Assembly: GCA_017413305.1 (NCBI GenBank)
Contig: JAFPUA010000007.1
Location: 1 to 14,421, forward strand
From: Candidatus Ruminimicrobiellum caprinum
GTDB taxonomy: Bacteria; Elusimicrobiota; Endomicrobiia; Endomicrobiales; Endomicrobiaceae
Direction: 5' to 3'
Length of the DNA: 14,421 nt
Position 1 is the first letter of the stretch. Each line of letters opens with the position of its first letter. Shown in pieces: positions 1 to 8,096 of the stretch. The notes below the pieces were generated by a model. The model searched no databases, was not told the origin of the DNA, and was given only the letters and a program-made list of their open reading frames with translations. A program made the position numbers and the translations under genes.

Positions 1-2
1 AA

Positions 3-2738
3 ATGAAAACACAAAACAGCAATGTTCAAACATTATGGCATAGTATAGATGCAAGTAATGTGCTAAAACATTTTGAATCTGACGGGGAACACGGTTTAAA
101 AGAGAGTGAAATTGCCGAAAGACAACAAAAGTACGGTAAAAATATTTTAACGCAGAAAAAAGGCGACGGACCGATAAAAAGATTTTTCTTGCAGTTTCAT
201 AACAGCCTTTTATATGTGTTGATAGTGTCCGGTTTTATTACATTGTTTTTAAAACAGTATCCTGACTGCAGCGTTATATTCGGTGTAGTTCTTGTTAATG
301 CAATTGTAGGCTTTATACAAGAATCGAAAGCTTTAAAATCTTTAGAAGCTCTTGCAAAATCTATGACTACACAGGCCGTAGTTATCAGAGACGGTAAAAG
401 AATGCATATTGATTCTTCGGAAGTTGTTCCCGGTGATATTTTGTTTTTTGTTTCCGGTGATAAAGTTGCAGCAGATATAAGGCTTGTTTCTTCAAGAGAG
501 TTGCAGATAAATGAGTCAGCTTTAACGGGAGAATCCGTACCTGTTGAAAAGAAAGTTGATGTCCTTCCTGCATCAACTGTTCTTGCTGATAGGAAAAATA
601 TGCTTTATGCTTCTACGCTTGTTACTTATGGCAGCGGTAAAGGTGTAGTTATAGCTACCGGCGATAATACTGAAGTCGGCAAAATTTCTCAGTTGATTTC
701 AGCTGCAGATGTTTTGGATACGCCGCTTACACAGAGAATGGCGAAGTTTTCAGTATTTTTAATTTGGTTGATTATGTCGATGGCTGCAGTTACATTTGCA
801 GTTGGTCTTTATCATGGTCAGAACTGGGTGTTGATGTTTCTTGCCGCTATCGGGTTGGCTGTGGCTGCAATTCCTGAAGGGCTTCCTGCCGCGATGACGA
901 TAACGCTTGCGATAGGCGTTTCCAGAATGGCAAAAAGGAAAGCCATTATCAGAAAGTTGCCCGCAGTAGAAACTTTGGGAAGTACGACGGTTATTTGTTC
1001 CGATAAGACGGGAACATTAACGGAAAACCAAATGACGGTTACGGAAATTTATTCCGGCGGGAAAATTTTTGATGTTTTGGGAACAGGATATTCCTTTGAC
1101 GGGCAGATAAAAGTAAAAGATGTTGAAGAATATGCCGATATGAAATATTCTAAAGCCTTAAATATTTGTTTGAAAGCCGGTTATTTGTGTAATGATGCTA
1201 AGATAATAAATATTGATGGCAGAAATGATGTTCAAGGTGACCCTACCGAGGGCGCATTGATAGTTTCCGCAGCAAAAGCTAAAATTGAAGAAAATATCGA
1301 ACAGAAATATGAAAGACTTGATGCCATACCTTTTGAATCTCAGTATCAGTATATGGTGACACTTAATAAATACGGAGACAGAAATATAGCTTTTGTAAAA
1401 GGTGCCGTAGAAAAGCTTGTAAATATGTGTTCGTATATGCTTGATGCCAAAGGAAACGAAATTTTCTTTGACAGAGATGAAATATTAAGAGTTGCTGACG
1501 ATATGGCAAAAAGAGGGTTAAGAGTTCTTTGTTTTGCTTATATTAAAGAAGATGCTAAAAAAACTCAGATTAATCACGAAGATATTGCTACAGGTTTGAC
1601 ATTTGTCGGGTTACAGGCAATGATAGATCCTGCAAGACCTGAAGTTATAGAAGCAGTAAAGAAATGTCATACTGCCGGTATAAAGATTAAGATGATTACA
1701 GGCGACCATGCACTTACGGCTTCCGCAATTGCAAAAGCTATCGGTATAGTAAAAGGCGAAAATCCTAACTATACTGCAGTTACAGGTGCAGAACTTGAAA
1801 AGTATGACGATGAACAATTGAAAGATATTGCAGAAAATTATTTTGTATTTGCCAGAGTGACACCTGAACAAAAGTTAAGGCTTGTAAGAGCTTTACAGTC
1901 CAGAACAAACATTGTTGCTATGACGGGCGACGGTGTAAATGATGCGCCTGCTTTGAAACAGGCAAACATCGGTGTAGCTATGGGTATCACCGGAACAGAA
2001 GTTGCTAAAGAGTCTGCAGATATGGTATTAACCGATGACAATTTTGCGTCAATTGTTTCTGCTGTTGAAGAAGGACGAGGCGTATTTGATAATATAAGAA
2101 AGTTTATTATATGGACTTTGCCTACAAATATGGCACAAGGTATTGCTATGATGATGGCAATATTTTTAAATAGGGCAGAGCTTCCTATAATGCCGGCACA
2201 GATTCTGTGGATCAATATGTCTACGGCTCTCTTTTTGGGAATGATGCTTGCTTTCGAACCGAAAGAAGAAGGTATAATGGAACGCGAACCTATCAGCCCG
2301 AAAATGAGAATAATGGATGGAATATTTATTTACAGAAACATAATTATTCCTATCATTATCGTAACAGGTGTATTCGTATTATTTGACTATGAACTTGCAC
2401 ATGGTTCAACGCTTGAACAGGCAAGAGGTGTTGCCGTTTCCGTGTTTATCGTTTGTCAGAGTATGTATCTGTTTAACTGCCGTTCAATGACGAAATCGAT
2501 GTTCCAGTTAGGTTTGTGGTCTAACCCGTACATTTGGTTAGGTGTGTTTATAATGTTTGCTACACAGGCTATATTCTTATATGTTCCACCGATCAATACA
2601 TTCTTTGGTGCAGCAGGTATAAGTGCAGGAGCTTGGGGCAGACTGTTTATTTTAGGTTTCATAATTTATACTGTTATTGGAATCAGCAAATTTATCGGTA
2701 ATATGGTAACAAGTAGGAAGAATAATAATGTTAAATAA
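3..2738 (+). CDS. P-type cation-transporting ATPase (P2/PacL-like)
   Basis: ATP-driven cation pump of the inner membrane, 911 residues, the usual length for P2-type pumps. In order: an N-terminal cation-ATPase domain (about 10-50), membrane pair M1/M2 (about 60-105), actuator loop with TGES at 175-178, M3/M4 (about 250-310) with PEGLP at 291-295, phosphorylation motif DKTGTLT with phospho-acceptor D334, nucleotide domain, hinge TGDGVNDAP at 641-649, then six helices M5-M10. The ATG at position 3 gives a complete N-terminal domain; its ribosome site lies outside the window. By eye alignment to SERCA, ion-site residues equivalent to E771, D800 and E908 are Q712, A742 and Q819, while E292, N709 and N738 are kept. 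The family is certain; the ion is not, and ordinary Ca2+ transport is doubtful. It overlaps nadA by 11 nt. Confidence 0.93.
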   Translation: MKTQNSNVQTLWHSIDASNVLKHFESDGEHGLKESEIAERQQKYGKNILTQKKGDGPIKRFFLQFHNSLLYVLIVSGFITLFLKQYPDCSVIFGVVLVNAIVGFIQESKALKSLEALAKSMTTQAVVIRDGKRMHIDSSEVVPGDILFFVSGDKVAADIRLVSSRELQINESALTGESVPVEKKVDVLPASTVLADRKNMLYASTLVTYGSGKGVVIATGDNTEVGKISQLISAADVLDTPLTQRMAKFSVFLIWLIMSMAAVTFAVGLYHGQNWVLMFLAAIGLAVAAIPEGLPAAMTITLAIGVSRMAKRKAIIRKLPAVETLGSTTVICSDKTGTLTENQMTVTEIYSGGKIFDVLGTGYSFDGQIKVKDVEEYADMKYSKALNICLKAGYLCNDAKIINIDGRNDVQGDPTEGALIVSAAKAKIEENIEQKYERLDAIPFESQYQYMVTLNKYGDRNIAFVKGAVEKLVNMCSYMLDAKGNEIFFDRDEILRVADDMAKRGLRVLCFAYIKEDAKKTQINHEDIATGLTFVGLQAMIDPARPEVIEAVKKCHTAGIKIKMITGDHALTASAIAKAIGIVKGENPNYTAVTGAELEKYDDEQLKDIAENYFVFARVTPEQKLRLVRALQSRTNIVAMTGDGVNDAPALKQANIGVAMGITGTEVAKESADMVLTDDNFASIVSAVEEGRGVFDNIRKFIIWTLPTNMAQGIAMMMAIFLNRAELPIMPAQILWINMSTALFLGMMLAFEPKEEGIMEREPISPKMRIMDGIFIYRNIIIPIIIVTGVFVLFDYELAHGSTLEQARGVAVSVFIVCQSMYLFNCRSMTKSMFQLGLWSNPYIWLGVFIMFATQAIFLYVPPINTFFGAAGISAGAWGRLFILGFIIYTVIGISKFIGNMVTSRKNNNVK

Positions 2739-3621
2739 AATTTTGGAATTAAAAAAGAAACGCAATGCTGTTATATTAGTGCACAACTATCAGCGTAAAG
2801 AAGTGCGGGATATTGCAGACTTTACGGGCGACTCCTTAGAACTTAGCAGAAAAGCTGCAAAAACTAATGCCGATGTGATAGTGTTCTGCGGTGTACATTT
2901 TATGGCAGAAACGGCTTCTATTTTAAGTCCTGAAAAAAAAGTTCTGCTTCCTGATTTAAGTTCCGGATGTCCTATGGCTGATATGATAACTGCCGAACAG
3001 TTAATTCAATTTAAAAAAGAAAACCCCGGTGCGACGGTAGTAACATATATTAATTCTTCTGCAGCAGTTAAGGCGGAAACTGATATTTGTTGTACATCAT
3101 CAAACGCAATCAATGTGGTTAAATCCGTCAAAAACGATAAAATAATTTTCTGCCCGGACAGAAATTTAGGTTCTTACGCGCAGAAAGTTTTAAATAAAAA
3201 ACTTATTTTATGGAACGGTTTTTGCCCGACGCATATGAAAATGCTTCCCGAATATGTTATTGAACAGAAAAAGAAACATCCCAATGCAAAATTTTTGGTT
3301 CATCCGGAATGTGCTCCGGAAACTGTGGCGCTTGCTGACGAAGTGCTATCAACAACAGGTATTTTGAATTATGTTGCAAAGAGTTCTCATAACGAATTTA
3401 TTATCGGAACAGAAAACGAAATTACATTTAAGCTTCAGAGAACTTATCCTGATAAGAATTTTTATCCGGTTACCGATTTGGCAGTTTGCCCTAATATGAA
3501 GAAAAATACTTTAGAAAAAGTTTTAAATGTACTTGAAAATATGTCCAACGAAGTAAAAGTTCCTAGAGATATTGCCGATCGTGCAATAGTACCAATCCGT
3601 AGAATGTTAGAAATATCTTAA
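2728..3621 (+). CDS. nadA: Quinolinate synthase NadA
   Basis: Condenses iminoaspartate with dihydroxyacetone phosphate to quinolinate in de novo NAD synthesis, using a [4Fe-4S] cluster. The 297 residues match the short (about 300 aa) NadA form. Visible hallmarks: VHNYQ near residue 18-22, SGCPMAD with C81, GFCPTH with C166, HPEC near 192-195, and VCPNMKK with C254. C81, C166 and C254 are at the spacing expected of the three cluster ligands of short NadA proteins. The start is supported by AGGAAG at 2715-2720, 7 nt before the ATG, inside the end of the ATPase gene, so the two are probably co-transcribed and translationally coupled. No nadB or nadC lies in the window, so the iminoaspartate source is unknown. 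Confidence 0.96.
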   Translation: MLNKILELKKKRNAVILVHNYQRKEVRDIADFTGDSLELSRKAAKTNADVIVFCGVHFMAETASILSPEKKVLLPDLSSGCPMADMITAEQLIQFKKENPGATVVTYINSSAAVKAETDICCTSSNAINVVKSVKNDKIIFCPDRNLGSYAQKVLNKKLILWNGFCPTHMKMLPEYVIEQKKKHPNAKFLVHPECAPETVALADEVLSTTGILNYVAKSSHNEFIIGTENEITFKLQRTYPDKNFYPVTDLAVCPNMKKNTLEKVLNVLENMSNEVKVPRDIADRAIVPIRRMLEIS

Positions 3622-3667
3622 ATTGTATTTGTTTAGAAGTAAAATTTAAATACTTAGGAGATAAAAA

Positions 3668-4243
3668 ATGCTTGCAGTTACATTGATAGTTTTGCTGGTA
3701 TTATGTGTGTTAGTTTTGGTTGCCGTATTTTTTGTATGGGCTACATATAACAGGCTTATCCTTTTAAGAAACAGAATGAAAGAAGCTTGGAGTGATATAG
3801 ATGTTCTTTTAAAAAGAAGACATGATTTAATACCAAATCTTGTTGAGATAGTAAAAGGTTATGCTACGCACGAAAAGTCAACTTTAGAAGCTGTTATTAA
3901 AGCAAGAAATATGGCAGTTTTAACAGATAACAAAACAGTTGAACAACAGGCTCAATCCGAAAACTTTTTGAGCGGAACATTAAAATCTTTATTTGCTGTT
4001 TCAGAAAATTATCCGGAACTTAAAGCAAATGTAAATTTTTTGGAATTGCAGAAAGAGCTTGTCGATACGGAAAACAAAATTCAAGCCTCAAGAAGATTTT
4101 ATAACACAAATGTTTTGGCTTTAAACACAAAGATAGAATTGTTCCCGAGCAATGTGATTGCAAATTTCTTTAAATTTGAAAAAGGACAATTTTTTAACCT
4201 TGAAAATAAAGAAGATAAAGAACCGGTAAAAGTAAAGTTTTAA
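3668..4243 (+). CDS. lemA: LemA family membrane protein
   Basis: LemA-family protein of 191 residues, close to the usual size. One hydrophobic segment at residues 3-25 anchors it. It is followed by the family signature at about 29-65: NRL, RNRMKEAWSDIDVLLKRR, then DLIPNLVEIVKGYA. The rest is predicted long helices. No short charged stretch precedes the membrane segment, consistent with an N-out topology, but that is inference. AGGAG at 3656-3660 lies 7 nt before the ATG. The 46-bp gap after nadA shows no terminator and no clear promoter, so read-through from nadA is possible. It is followed 6 bp later by an HtpX-like protease, a pairing seen in many bacteria. The molecular function of LemA is not settled. 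Confidence 0.93.
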   Translation: MLAVTLIVLLVLCVLVLVAVFFVWATYNRLILLRNRMKEAWSDIDVLLKRRHDLIPNLVEIVKGYATHEKSTLEAVIKARNMAVLTDNKTVEQQAQSENFLSGTLKSLFAVSENYPELKANVNFLELQKELVDTENKIQASRRFYNTNVLALNTKIELFPSNVIANFFKFEKGQFFNLENKEDKEPVKVKF

Positions 4244-4249
4244 AAATTT

Positions 4250-5248
4250 ATGAATATTACAACTTATGACTATATCGACAGCAACAAAAGAAAAACTGTT
4301 TTATTGATTTTTTTATTTCCGCTAAGTTTGTTGTTTTTATTTGTTATAGTACTGTATTTGATAATTAGTGTTTTCCCGGAACTGCGCGTAAATAACTTAC
4401 CGATATTTCAGCAAATTTTTGAACAATACTGGGGATTCCTTTTACTAAGTATAGGTTTTTCTGTTTTGTGGACGGCAATTGCTTTCTTAGAAGGGAGCAA
4501 TATTGTGCTTAAAATGGCCGACGCTGAAGAAGCTGATATCCAAAACCCTGTATATAAAGATATTAAAAGAATTTTAGAAAATGTTTCCATAACTGCAGGA
4601 ATTCCTACGCCTGCATTATATATTTTAAGTTTGGAACCGGGACTAAATGCTTTTGCCGTAGGAACAAACAAAAATAATTCTGCTGTTGTCTTGACGAAAG
4701 GTTTAATTGAAACTTTAGACAGTTCTGAGATAGAAGCTGTTATTGCCCACGAAGTTGCGCATATTGTTCATCAGGATACAAAGTTAATGATGGCAATTAC
4801 ATTGTTAATCGGATTTTTTACTCTTGTCGGTGGTTTCCTGTTAAGAAGTAATAACGGCAGAGGAAGAATTAAAACAAGTGCAAAGGCAGGCAGAGGCGGG
4901 GTTATTTTAATAATTATAGGGTTGGTGCTTTATGTATATGGTACCATCGTTGCGCCGCTTATAAGACTGGCGATATCAAGGACGCGTGAATATAAGGCTG
5001 ATGCAAAATCTGCACTTTTGACGAGGAATCCTCAAGCATTAATTTCTGCGTTAAGAAAAATTTCTAACAGACCGATAGTTTCAAGATTTGAAGATAATGA
5101 ATTGATGTCACCAATGTGTATTGTAAGTCCGTTAACAATAAAAGTGTCTCTGTTTGATACATTATCTAATTTGTCAAGCACTCACCCGCCTATAGAAAAA
5201 AGAATAGAAGCTCTGCAGGTTATGGACGGACAGAACGGCAATTTGTAA
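4250..5248 (+). CDS. htpX: HtpX-like M48 family membrane metalloprotease
   Basis: Zinc metalloprotease of the inner membrane, 332 residues. HEVAH at 167-171 provides two zinc ligands and the catalytic glutamate E168. The third ligand is probably E247 in SRTREYKAD, the conserved spot in HtpX. Hydrophobic segments lie at about 16-41, 62-80, 180-199 and 217-240, so the catalytic domain faces the cytoplasm between membrane pairs as in HtpX. STHPP near 306-310 is the usual C-terminal M48 signature. The first 90 residues are longer than in E. coli HtpX, which fits the LemA-associated subgroup. It starts 6 bp after lemA with no evident Shine-Dalgarno sequence, which suggests translational coupling. 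By family it would take part in membrane protein quality control. Confidence 0.93.
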   Translation: MNITTYDYIDSNKRKTVLLIFLFPLSLLFLFVIVLYLIISVFPELRVNNLPIFQQIFEQYWGFLLLSIGFSVLWTAIAFLEGSNIVLKMADAEEADIQNPVYKDIKRILENVSITAGIPTPALYILSLEPGLNAFAVGTNKNNSAVVLTKGLIETLDSSEIEAVIAHEVAHIVHQDTKLMMAITLLIGFFTLVGGFLLRSNNGRGRIKTSAKAGRGGVILIIIGLVLYVYGTIVAPLIRLAISRTREYKADAKSALLTRNPQALISALRKISNRPIVSRFEDNELMSPMCIVSPLTIKVSLFDTLSNLSSTHPPIEKRIEALQVMDGQNGNL

Positions 5249-5263
5249 TGTACAATGTACAAT
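5247..5263. repeat. Two-copy 7-bp tandem repeat AATGTAC
   Basis: AATGTAC occurs twice head to tail, plus a partial AAT, starting inside the htpX-like stop codon. It is one of three intergenic spots in this window with 7-8 bp tandem units. Two copies alone would not be notable. Confidence 0.4.
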
Positions 5264-5267
5264 AAAT

Positions 5268-5308
5268 AAAAAAACAGCAAATCTTAAATCAAAATTTGCT
5301 GTTTTTTT
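5268..5308. terminator. Bidirectional intrinsic terminator
   Basis: A 10-bp perfect stem AACAGCAAAT (5273-5282) pairs with ATTTGCTGTT (5294-5303) across an 11-nt loop. Five more A-T pairs extend it, with an A-tract on the left and a T-tract on the right. It lies between the convergent htpX-like (plus) and asd (minus) genes, 19 bp and 16 bp from their stops, so it should end both transcripts. Confidence 0.88.
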
Positions 5309-5324
5309 GTTATTAGATTATTTA

Positions 5325-6341
5325 CTAAATGATTTCTTTCTTAATTAACATCTCGGCAATTTCAACTGCGTTCAATGCAGCACCTTTTAAAAGGTTATCA
5401 GAGACTACCCAGAATGTCAAGCCGTTAGTTGTAGAAATATCTTTTCTGATTCTTCCGACGAAAGTTTTCTGCTGATTTTGTGCAAACAACGGCATAGGAT
5501 ATTTGTTTTCTTTCGGATTATCGATAACTTCTACACCTTTTGCCGTTGATAAAAGTTCTCTTGCTTTTTCAGGAGTAAGTTCTTTTTCCGTTTCAATCCA
5601 AACTGATTCGCTGTGTGCTCTCAATACAGGAACACGAACACAGGTTGCGCTTACTTTTATACCTTTATCACCCATAATTTTCATTGTTTCGTTAGTCATT
5701 TTCATTTCTTCTTTCGTATATCCGTTATCTTCAAAAACATCTATATGAGGAATTAAATTAAATGCTATCTGATAAGGGAACTTTTCCAAAGCAGGAATCT
5801 GTTCACCTTTTCCGAGTGCTTTTGTTTGGTTTTCCAAATCGTGGATACCTTTTGAGCCTGCACCGGAAACTGCCTGATATGTAGAAACTATAACTCTTTT
5901 AATTTTTGCATAATCATGCAAAGGTTTTAATGCTACAACCATCTGAATTGTGGAACAGTTAGGGTTAGCAATTATTTTTTTATCTTTACACAAATCATCT
6001 GGGTTAACTTCAGGAACAACGAGAGGACAATTATCATCCATTCTCCAAGCGCTGGAATTATCTACAACAAAACAACCTGCCTTTGCAAATGAAGGAGCAA
6101 ATTCTTTAGATGTTCCGCCACCTGCACTAAACAATGCCAAATCTACGCCTTTACCGCTGTCATGTGTTAAAAGTTCAACAGGTATATCTTGTCCTTTAAA
6201 TTTTAATTTTTTACCTACAGATCTCTGTGATGCCAAAAGCTTTATTGACTCAACTGGAAAATTTCTGTTTTCCAACATTTTTATCATTTCGTTACCGACT
6301 ACTCCTGTAGCACCTACTACTGCAACTTTATACTTTTTCAT
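5325..6341 (-). CDS. asd: Aspartate-semialdehyde dehydrogenase
   Basis: Reduces aspartyl-4-phosphate to aspartate semialdehyde with NADPH, the branch point to lysine/diaminopimelate, threonine and methionine. Length 338, normal for the family. The nucleotide-binding GATGVVG is at 10-16, the catalytic cysteine is C129 in NPNCST, and the acid/base histidine is probably H243 in LRAHSES. The C-terminal half has the dimerisation-domain pattern. GGAGG (complement of 5353-style CCTCC at 6353-6357) precedes the ATG by 11 nt. It is the last gene of the leuD-leuB-asd run; the 59-bp gap after leuB holds a hairpin and an 8-bp repeat array but no good terminator. TAG stop, then the shared terminator at 5268-5308. 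Confidence 0.96.
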   Translation of the reverse strand: MKKYKVAVVGATGVVGNEMIKMLENRNFPVESIKLLASQRSVGKKLKFKGQDIPVELLTHDSGKGVDLALFSAGGGTSKEFAPSFAKAGCFVVDNSSAWRMDDNCPLVVPEVNPDDLCKDKKIIANPNCSTIQMVVALKPLHDYAKIKRVIVSTYQAVSGAGSKGIHDLENQTKALGKGEQIPALEKFPYQIAFNLIPHIDVFEDNGYTKEEMKMTNETMKIMGDKGIKVSATCVRVPVLRAHSESVWIETEKELTPEKARELLSTAKGVEVIDNPKENKYPMPLFAQNQQKTFVGRIRKDISTTNGLTFWVVSDNLLKGAALNAVEIAEMLIKKEII

Positions 6342-6358
6342 TTTACTTTATTCCTCCA

Positions 6359-6382
6359 ATCTTCTAATCATCTAATCTTCTA
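6359..6382. repeat. Three-copy 8-bp tandem repeat in the asd leader
   Basis: Three consecutive 8-mers read ATCTTCTA, ATCATCTA, ATCTTCTA on the plus strand, differing by one base. They lie directly before the asd Shine-Dalgarno sequence, between leuB and asd. Copy-number change would alter the leuB-asd spacing but no coding sequence. Confidence 0.7.
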
Positions 6383-6392
6383 TTTTTCCTAA

Positions 6393-6415
6393 GCTGAAAA
6401 TTATAAATTTTCAGC
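6393..6415 (-). other. Intercistronic hairpin across the leuB stop codon
   Basis: GCTGAAAATT (6393-6402) pairs perfectly with AATTTTCAGC (6406-6415) across a 3-nt loop. It includes the last codons and stop of leuB. No T-run follows on the minus strand, so it is more likely an mRNA stabilising or processing hairpin, or chance AT-rich pairing, than a full terminator. Confidence 0.5.
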
Positions 6416-7465
6416 AATAAGGTCGCCGACTTCAGTCGTGCCCATTCCCATCTTCCCTGCAGCTAAAGATTTTATTTTTCCGCTTGCAAGAGATTTTGCA
6501 ATGGAAGCCTCTATCATTTTACCTTCTTTTTCAAGACCGATAGTTTCAAGCATCATTGCTCCTGCACTAATGGCTGCCAACGGATTAATAACATTCTGTC
6601 CCGTGTATTTCGGTGCGGAACCGCCCATCGGTTCAAACATCGATACACCCTCGGGGTTAATGTTTCCGCCTGCGGAAATACCGATACCGCCCTGTATCAT
6701 TGCAGCTAAATCAGTAATAATATCGCCGAACAAATTGTCGGTAACGATAACATCAAACCATTCCGGATTTTTTATCATCCACATACAAACTGCATCAACG
6801 TTTACATAGTTTAACTCTATGTTGGGATAACTTTTTGCACCCATAGCTCTGAAAGCTCTCTCCCACAAGTCAGATGCAAATGTTAAAACATTGGTTTTTC
6901 CGCATAATGTAAGTTTATTATTTTTATTTCTTTTTTTCGTCAATTCAAAAGCATATTTCAAGCATCTGTCAACACCGAATCTTGTATTAATTGATTCCTG
7001 TGTTGCAACTTCGTAAGGTGTATCTTTTTTTAAAAATCCCCCCGCACCGAGATAAAGACCTTCCGTATTTTCTCTAACTACTACAAAATCAATATCTTTA
7101 GGCTCTTTGTTTTTTAACGGACAGTCAACACCTTCATAAAGTTTGACCGGTCTTAAGTTTATGTATTGGTCGAGAGCAAATCTTAATTTTAACAAAATAC
7201 CTTTTTCAAGAATGCCGGGCTTTACGTCGGGATGCCCGATAGCACCGAGATACATTGCATCGAATTTTTTAAATTCTTCTATACAGCTGTCGGGAAGAAT
7301 TTCGCCTGTTTTTTTATATCTCTCTCCACCCAAATCGTAATTAACAAATTCGAATTTTGCACCTGTTTTTGCTGCTGCGGCATTGATAACTTTTACTCCC
7401 TCTCTTATTACTTCAGGGCCTGTTCCGTCTCCGCCGATAAGTGCAATTTTATAAGTTTTAGACAT
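6401..7465 (-). CDS. leuB: 3-isopropylmalate dehydrogenase
   Basis: NAD-dependent oxidative decarboxylase for the third step of leucine synthesis, 354 residues. GGDGTGPEV at 11-19 is the family N-terminal motif. ILLKLRFALDQYINLRP (about 89-105) is the LeuB-type substrate loop, with LLxLR rather than the serine-containing loop of isocitrate dehydrogenase. VVVRENTEGLY follows, then the metal-site aspartates in DVIVTDNLFGDIITDLAA and a C-terminal GTTEVGD. The sequence resembles the 'actinobacterial-type' LeuB loop but with ENTEG. AGGGGGA at 7474-7480, inside the end of leuD, is its ribosome site, and only 2 bp separate the two genes. Homoisocitrate or tartrate dehydrogenase activity cannot be excluded by sequence alone, but adjacency to leuD favours LeuB. 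Confidence 0.9.
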   Translation of the reverse strand: MSKTYKIALIGGDGTGPEVIREGVKVINAAAAKTGAKFEFVNYDLGGERYKKTGEILPDSCIEEFKKFDAMYLGAIGHPDVKPGILEKGILLKLRFALDQYINLRPVKLYEGVDCPLKNKEPKDIDFVVVRENTEGLYLGAGGFLKKDTPYEVATQESINTRFGVDRCLKYAFELTKKRNKNNKLTLCGKTNVLTFASDLWERAFRAMGAKSYPNIELNYVNVDAVCMWMIKNPEWFDVIVTDNLFGDIITDLAAMIQGGIGISAGGNINPEGVSMFEPMGGSAPKYTGQNVINPLAAISAGAMMLETIGLEKEGKMIEASIAKSLASGKIKSLAAGKMGMGTTEVGDLIAENL

Positions 7466-7467
7466 TT

Positions 7468-7965
7468 TTATTTTCCCCCTTTGATATAGGAAAGCAATCC
7501 GCCGGCTTTTATTAACTTCTGCATAAATTCCGGAAACGGTTGAGCTTTATATATTTGTTTTTTTGTTAAGTTTTTTATTTCACCTTTTGCCAAATCTATT
7601 TCCAATTTGTCGCCTGCACTTATTGCGTCAACAGCTTCATCAGATTCTATAATAGGAAGCCCTATATTAATACAATTTCTGAAAAATATTCTTGCAAAAG
7701 ATTTTGCTATTACGCACGATACGCCTGCACCTTTAATGGATATAGGAGCATGCTCTCTGGAAGAACCGCATCCGAAATTTTTATCGGCAACTATTATGTC
7801 GCCCGGCTTAACTTTCTGTGCAAAAGTGTCGTCGATATCTTTCATACAGTATTTTGCAAGTTCTTTAGGATCTGAAGTCGTTAAATATCTTGCAGGAATT
7901 ATTTCGTCGGTGTTGACATTTGCACCATATTTAAATACGGTTCCTTTAAGTTTAATATTTGACAT
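7468..7965 (-). CDS. leuD: 3-isopropylmalate dehydratase small subunit
   Basis: Swivelling-domain subunit that pairs with the Fe-S large subunit LeuC to isomerise 2- to 3-isopropylmalate. The 165 residues place it in the short LeuD/HacB class rather than the 200-residue enterobacterial form. NTDEIIPARYLTT (18-30) carries the substrate-recognition loop, and GCGSSREHAP (65-74) is the signature motif. GAGGTG at 7970-7975 is a clear ribosome site. It is the first gene of the minus-strand run, with candidate promoters just upstream. LeuC is not adjacent and must be elsewhere in the genome. Because this class includes homoaconitase and citraconate-type subunits, the exact substrate rests on the neighbouring leuB. 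Confidence 0.92.
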   Translation of the reverse strand: MSNIKLKGTVFKYGANVNTDEIIPARYLTTSDPKELAKYCMKDIDDTFAQKVKPGDIIVADKNFGCGSSREHAPISIKGAGVSCVIAKSFARIFFRNCINIGLPIIESDEAVDAISAGDKLEIDLAKGEIKNLTKKQIYKAQPFPEFMQKLIKAGGLLSYIKGGK

Positions 7966-8000
7966 TTTTCACCTCTTTTTTAATTGTTATCAAGCTGTAT

Positions 8001-8029
8001 ATTCTATAACATTTATAAAATTTTTGCAA
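8001..8029 (-). promoter_or_regulatory. Candidate leuD promoter, proximal
   Basis: Reading the minus strand, TTGCAA (8024-8029) is 17 bp from TAGAAT (8001-8006). These match 4/6 and 5/6 of the sigma-70 consensus. It would give a leader of roughly 30 nt before leuD. AT-rich sequence makes chance matches likely. Confidence 0.4.
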
Positions 8030-8046
8030 TAAATTTTGATATAAAA

Positions 8047-8074
8047 AGTATACTATCTTTTTTCCGCTTGACAA
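8047..8074 (-). promoter_or_regulatory. Candidate leuD promoter, distal, sharing the groE -35 region
   Basis: On the minus strand TTGTCA (8069-8074) is 16 bp from TATACT (8047-8052), each 5/6 to consensus. Its -35 box overlaps the groESL -35 box by five bases on the opposite strand, so RNA polymerase could not occupy both at once. Confidence 0.5.
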
Positions 8075-8096
8075 ATAAATAAAGTTGTTGTATAAT
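8068..8096 (+). promoter_or_regulatory. groESL promoter (sigma-70 type)
   Basis: TTGACA (8068-8073), a 17-bp spacer and TATAAT (8091-8096) form a perfect consensus promoter. Transcription should begin near 8103, giving a leader of about 97 nt before groES. The operator at 8096-8122 overlaps the end of the -10 box and the start site. Confidence 0.92.

Noticed and set aside
5503..6809. Plus-strand open frames opposite asd and leuB
   Set aside because: They are shadows of well-supported minus-strand genes with full sets of catalytic motifs.
7966..8040. Leucine leader peptide or T-box attenuator before leuD
   Set aside because: No run of leucine codons, no T-box sequence and no terminator/antiterminator pair is visible in the short leader.
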